DNA of 40,943 nt from Clostridia bacterium. GTDB taxonomy: Bacteria; Bacillota; Clostridia; Oscillospirales; CAG-272. Positions 38,701 through 40,943 of the stretch are shown here, in pieces. A model generated the notes under the pieces. That model worked only from the letters and a program-made list of their open reading frames with translations, was not told where the DNA came from and searched no databases. The DNA lies in contig JAFVRQ010000038.1 in NCBI GenBank assembly GCA_017504245.1, positions 1 to 40,943 of the forward strand. The letters are read 5' to 3'. Positions within the stretch are counted from its first letter, which is position 1, and the number at the start of each line of letters is the position of its first letter. Made by a program: the position numbers and the translations under genes.

Positions 38701-40314
38701 GATCTTGAGCTTTATTCGGCTTCTTGGAGTGTTGCGGACGGCAAGATAACTGCAAATGCAGATGCAAATGATGCTGCAAAAGCCACTCGCTTATATGTTA
38801 TGGGTGATGGCGGTGAATACGTGCTTGTTGCCGAGGCAAACGGATTGACGGTTACGGCGGATTATGATGCGTCAAAATCCTATGCGTTGAGTGTAACCTC
38901 AAAATTCTCTGCCGATGAAAGCGAGCTTATTCCACTCACTCACGGCAATAATGCAGGAAATCTTTTGAATAATAAGGATATGACCTTTACCGACGGAAAA
39001 TGTACGTTTGACCTCGACGGTGTTTATGCGCTCGACGAGTTGAGAATGTATCTTGACGGTACGTTCTCGGGCGGAAGCTTAAAAATTGAGCGACTTTACG
39101 GCGGCGAATGGTTTTCGGTGCTTGACCTTTTAAGCAATAACGACGTTAACGCGTATCTTTCCGGCGGATGCTTAGTATTCGATATGGATGGCGGCAAGGC
39201 GAACAAGCTAAGAATCACACTTGGCTCCGATATTGAATTTGAAGAAATCACTTTGATGGGCGACAAGATGAGTGACGAGTCCGTTGATTATGAAAACGTA
39301 TTTAGCGGCAAAGAATTCGTTCCCACTGATAATGCAGCGGGCAATATGTATAACGCAGATTACGGTTATCAAACGATTACCGACGGTATTATATATCAGG
39401 AGGGCTCGGGCAGATATTCAAGCGCGCATAAGGGCGGCTTGGTTGAAGCAACCGTAAATCTTGGCGGTGTATATAATCTTGACGAGTTGAAAATCTATCT
39501 CTATAAGGACGGAATTTCAAAGCTCGGAACGGGATTTGCCGTTCAGGTGCTTTTCGCAGGTGAATGGACAACGGTGATTAACGTTGAAAGCAACGCGGCG
39601 CTTTCTGAATATTTGGTTGAAAATCCTGGCGGAGTTGGCGATTGGTTGGTATTTGCTCTCGGAGACGTTTACGCAAGTAAGGTGAAATTCACAATTCCTT
39701 CGCAAACAAGCAGCGGTTGGACTACCTTCTATGAGATGGAGTGCTACGGTGTCCCATCGACAAAGGCTGACCCCAATGGTGGCGAAGAGCCCGCAGAGCC
39801 CGAAAACGTATTTGAAAGCAAAGCATTCACTCCAACAAGCGCAGCAATTTCAAATGTTTTGGTTGCATCTTGGTGGACGGGAGGCGGATATGAAGCCCTC
39901 ACCGACGGCAATAAGGTTGGCGAAATGGCAGGCAGATTTTCAACCGTTATGTCAACGTCGGGTATGATGGACGCAACGCTCGACCTTGGCGGTGAGTACA
40001 CTCTCAATACAATTAGATTTTATCTTTACGATACGAAGGACAGTATATCCGAAGCATCCAAAAAGGGAAGCATTGGCAAGGACATATTAATTCAGGTATA
40101 TGCAGACGGCGTGTGGAAGGACGTTATAGCTTGCTCTGATAATGCAAGCCTTTGCGAATACTTGGTAATTAATGATGGCTTGAACAACGATTATCTCGAA
40201 TTTGACCTTGATGGCATAAAGGCAGAAAAGATTAGATTCTATATTTCGGGATCTGCATCTTCAAACGGAACGACGTTCCAGGAAATCGAATGCTACGGAT
40301 TACCCGTAGAATAA
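35779..40314 (+). CDS. GH95-family alpha-L-fucosidase/L-galactosidase-like lipoprotein
   Basis: A 1511-residue lipoprotein (lipobox LVAC). Residues ~45-330 are the GH95 N-terminal beta domain (WSMPIGNGFVGANVFGR). The (alpha/alpha)6 barrel follows: SNINIQMNYW (Asn447, Asn449), candidate acid Glu578 in CDSPEMYVDG, NHRHISQLVGLFPG, and AAIAEMLLQS with the EILPAIPTNWDKGAYTGLVA closing part (to ~870). The usual DGNFG before AAIAEM reads EASSG (Glu764), a change at a position normally catalytic. Beyond lie a fibronectin III-like domain (~890-980) and three discoidin-like modules (~1055-1165, 1175-1330, 1345-1511), two opening with NVF and a K-x-F. GH95 enzymes release terminal L-fucose or L-galactose with inversion. 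The start is ATG 35779, 7 bases after AAAGGAG; ATG 35773 is too close. The promoter is at 35672. Confidence 0.88.
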   Translation: MKKLKRIAISTLCIFLLLTLVACKPKQPQNNGGGVDMNDLKVKTNSIPLKLWYDEEAPFINECSEEASMMAGQDIGWQNWSMPIGNGFVGANVFGRTETERVQITEKTLSNPWQIVENVNGTNSYPQVAGLNNFSETYIDFGHVFEDVRNYRRELDLRTSISSVKYDYDGASYSREYFVSYPDNALVIRLDAQNGELDFTLRPTIPFEQSYMYKKGDGISKTGTVTSSVEYGIGCIELSGTLGYYDVDFVGYYRVYTTGGTMTADTVENSYFDKDGTLKTDTDGVIRVEGATSAIIVATFGTDYELCAENFENGQYSHNKQTAKTDLDDARDKVQDQLYFVSDEIDSMSVDEAYQYLKSRHLEDYQELFSRVDLDLNCNPADYELTTDKLLEKYNSGEHSSYLEALLFQYGRYLIIASSREGSLPANLQGAWNCYNTPAWSSGYWSNINIQMNYWHVFSTNLAETFIPYVDYTKAYMPVAEKHANDLIGKHNPAMYNKDGGNGWTMGVSGNPFFFNGDRSCGNLGLLTQLFYEYYEYTKDEEVLNTVYEILANAARFVTKCVKNYDGKYLVEYCDSPEMYVDGVWYYTTGTTYAQTLAYINNYAALQCAKELGIDLDNLPEEYSILGTIMQQIDKYDPIIVGLSGQIKEFREEDYYGSLGNPNHRHISQLVGLFPGNIINSSTDAWLDAALVSLAGRNDGLTDWPAGTTNTNEASIVAWAWAHKQALYARAGEGDLAQEMLAGNLRNSTLENLLMVCGKIFQIEASSGTTAAIAEMLLQSDEEFIEILPAIPTNWDKGAYTGLVARGNTEVSVFWENGVANKLNVAPKLDGEIAIKYPNFVNVTVYNSKGEKVESTLSKDKILTFDAIAGETYYITGFAKLDIPEAPAEFSFERISYAEFKLNWSAVDGADKYNVYVAYESDASYTYVGSTKETSFDFLADEGKQNVRKTFVVTAVKNGVESKRALCYSNPIELDLELYSASWSVADGKITANADANDAAKATRLYVMGDGGEYVLVAEANGLTVTADYDASKSYALSVTSKFSADESELIPLTHGNNAGNLLNNKDMTFTDGKCTFDLDGVYALDELRMYLDGTFSGGSLKIERLYGGEWFSVLDLLSNNDVNAYLSGGCLVFDMDGGKANKLRITLGSDIEFEEITLMGDKMSDESVDYENVFSGKEFVPTDNAAGNMYNADYGYQTITDGIIYQEGSGRYSSAHKGGLVEATVNLGGVYNLDELKIYLYKDGISKLGTGFAVQVLFAGEWTTVINVESNAALSEYLVENPGGVGDWLVFALGDVYASKVKFTIPSQTSSGWTTFYEMECYGVPSTKADPNGGEEPAEPENVFESKAFTPTSAAISNVLVASWWTGGGYEALTDGNKVGEMAGRFSTVMSTSGMMDATLDLGGEYTLNTIRFYLYDTKDSISEASKKGSIGKDILIQVYADGVWKDVIACSDNASLCEYLVINDGLNNDYLEFDLDGIKAEKIRFYISGSASSNGTTFQEIECYGLPVE

Positions 40315-40395
40315 TAATTCAATAATAACGGGAAAGAGAAAACCCACCCTTTCCTGCTAATTATAAAAAAATATTCATAATAAAGGAGAAAACTT

Positions 40396-40943
40396 ATGAA
40401 AAACATCATCAAATCATTGCTTTTGGTTATGGTATTGGTGCTTGCTCTTTCCGTTCTCATTGCTTGTGACGAGCCCGTTGAGAAGACAACCACAACCACA
40501 ACACCCGAACCTGAGGCTTGCGACCATAACTGTGTACAGGAATTCCTTCCCGGTTATGATGCAACTTGTACAGAAGACGGTTTGAGACCCGGTTTTAAGT
40601 GCACAAATTGTGGCGAAGTTACAAAGGAACAGGTTGTTGTTCCCGCACACGGTCACAAGATGGCTGACGCAACATGTACAGCTCCTATGATTTGTACAGT
40701 ATGTGGCTTGGAAGAGGGCGAAGCTCTTGGACACGATTTGCAGGCAGTTGAAGCTGTAAACGGTTGTGAAAACGCACCCGGATACAATGCTCACATGGCT
40801 TGCACACGTTGCGATTACACAGAGGGCAAAGAAGTAGTAGTTGTAGAACACGAATTTGATGAAGAAAATCTCTTCTACCATCCTTCCGCTCCCACATGTA
40901 CAGAAGGTGCATACATCGCAGGATATTGCGTATACTGCGAAAA
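40396..40943 (+). CDS. Cys-pair repeat lipoprotein, 3' end outside window
   Basis: At least 182 residues, open to the window edge. The signal MKNIIKSLLLVMVLVLALSV ends in lipobox LIAC, then comes a Thr/Pro/Glu-rich linker (residues ~30-40). From there it is a series of ~35-50 residue units each with Cys pairs and spaced His, such as CTNCGE, CTVCGLEE, CTRCDYTEGK and a last YCVYCE at the edge; the units look like small zinc-binding or disulfide folds. ATG 40396 follows TAAAGGAGAA, 81 bp after the GH95 gene, with no strong terminator between, so it may be co-transcribed. The repeats resemble the tail of the hydrolase at 1116-2423. Such repeats may be surface attachment or stalk units; the function is unknown. 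Confidence 0.8.
   Translation, partial: MKNIIKSLLLVMVLVLALSVLIACDEPVEKTTTTTTPEPEACDHNCVQEFLPGYDATCTEDGLRPGFKCTNCGEVTKEQVVVPAHGHKMADATCTAPMICTVCGLEEGEALGHDLQAVEAVNGCENAPGYNAHMACTRCDYTEGKEVVVVEHEFDEENLFYHPSAPTCTEGAYIAGYCVYCE

Noticed and set aside
40326..40365. Possible terminator after the GH95 gene (GGAAAG / CTTTCC)
   Set aside because: Only a 6-bp stem with a long loop and no T-run; too weak to call.
1..40943. CRISPR arrays, tRNA/rRNA genes, integrases, transposases or toxin-antitoxin pairs
   Set aside because: I looked on both strands for spaced direct repeats, tRNA-like arms, and transposase or recombinase motifs and saw none. Weakly conserved RNAs could be missed by eye.

Overview
The window looks like a chromosomal segment from a low-to-moderate GC Gram-positive anaerobe, probably a gut-type Clostridia (Firmicutes). 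The basis is strong AGGAGG-like ribosome sites, near-consensus TTGACA/TATAAT promoters, many MKK-type lipoprotein signals ending in a lipobox, and family content (the clostridial radical-SAM/DUF2344 pair, a short S1 protein, an ABC-based glycan locus). No rRNA, tRNA, CRISPR array, integrase or transposase was seen. Assignments come from reading motifs; no database search was run.

Layout. (1) 1-2460 is an AT-rich accessory stretch with a dispersed intergenic repeat, the remains of a lipoprotein start, a small lipoprotein and a secreted YiiX/NlpC-P60-like hydrolase with a Cys-pair tail. (2) 2475-3544 (minus strand) holds a small unknown gene and rpe, followed by about 0.9 kb of non-coding DNA with hairpins and a second copy of the repeat. 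(3) 4385-12396 is a seven-gene operon: rlmB, an apparent P-type ATPase relative whose DKTGT motif is lost, a B12-binding/radical SAM protein, DUF2344, a 2H phosphoesterase, a HIT/GalT-like protein and a gamma-carbonic anhydrase. (4) 12386-15205 has a small lipoprotein converging on a MATE exporter, then a short S1-domain protein. (5) 15382-16366 is rplM-rpsI with a consensus promoter and a clean terminator.

(6) 16555-40943 is a glycan-use locus of the Gram-positive kind. An ArsR-like regulator with a beta-rich sensor domain precedes a likely ten-gene operon (18019-34548): CUT1 solute-binding lipoprotein, two permeases, a 1258-residue modular lipoprotein that looks like a surface glycan binder, two paralogous GH43 lipoproteins, a cytoplasmic-type GH2 enzyme, a short ABC ATPase, and three membrane proteins I do not recognise. 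An AraC-type regulator (minus strand) then diverges from a 1511-residue GH95 lipoprotein with three C-terminal discoidin-like modules. A Cys-pair repeat lipoprotein runs off the end. Together they suggest capture and trimming outside the cell of an arabinose/xylose-rich glycan carrying L-fucose or L-galactose, import of oligosaccharides, and final cleavage by GH2 inside. No pentose or fucose isomerase or kinase is present.

The best candidates for undescribed biology are the degenerate P-type ATPase at 5368-8229, the ATPase-plus-three-membrane-protein module at 31895-34548, the four-plus-five-module surface lipoprotein at 21271-25047, and the regulatory sequences in the two intergenic regions before the SBP and GH95 genes.
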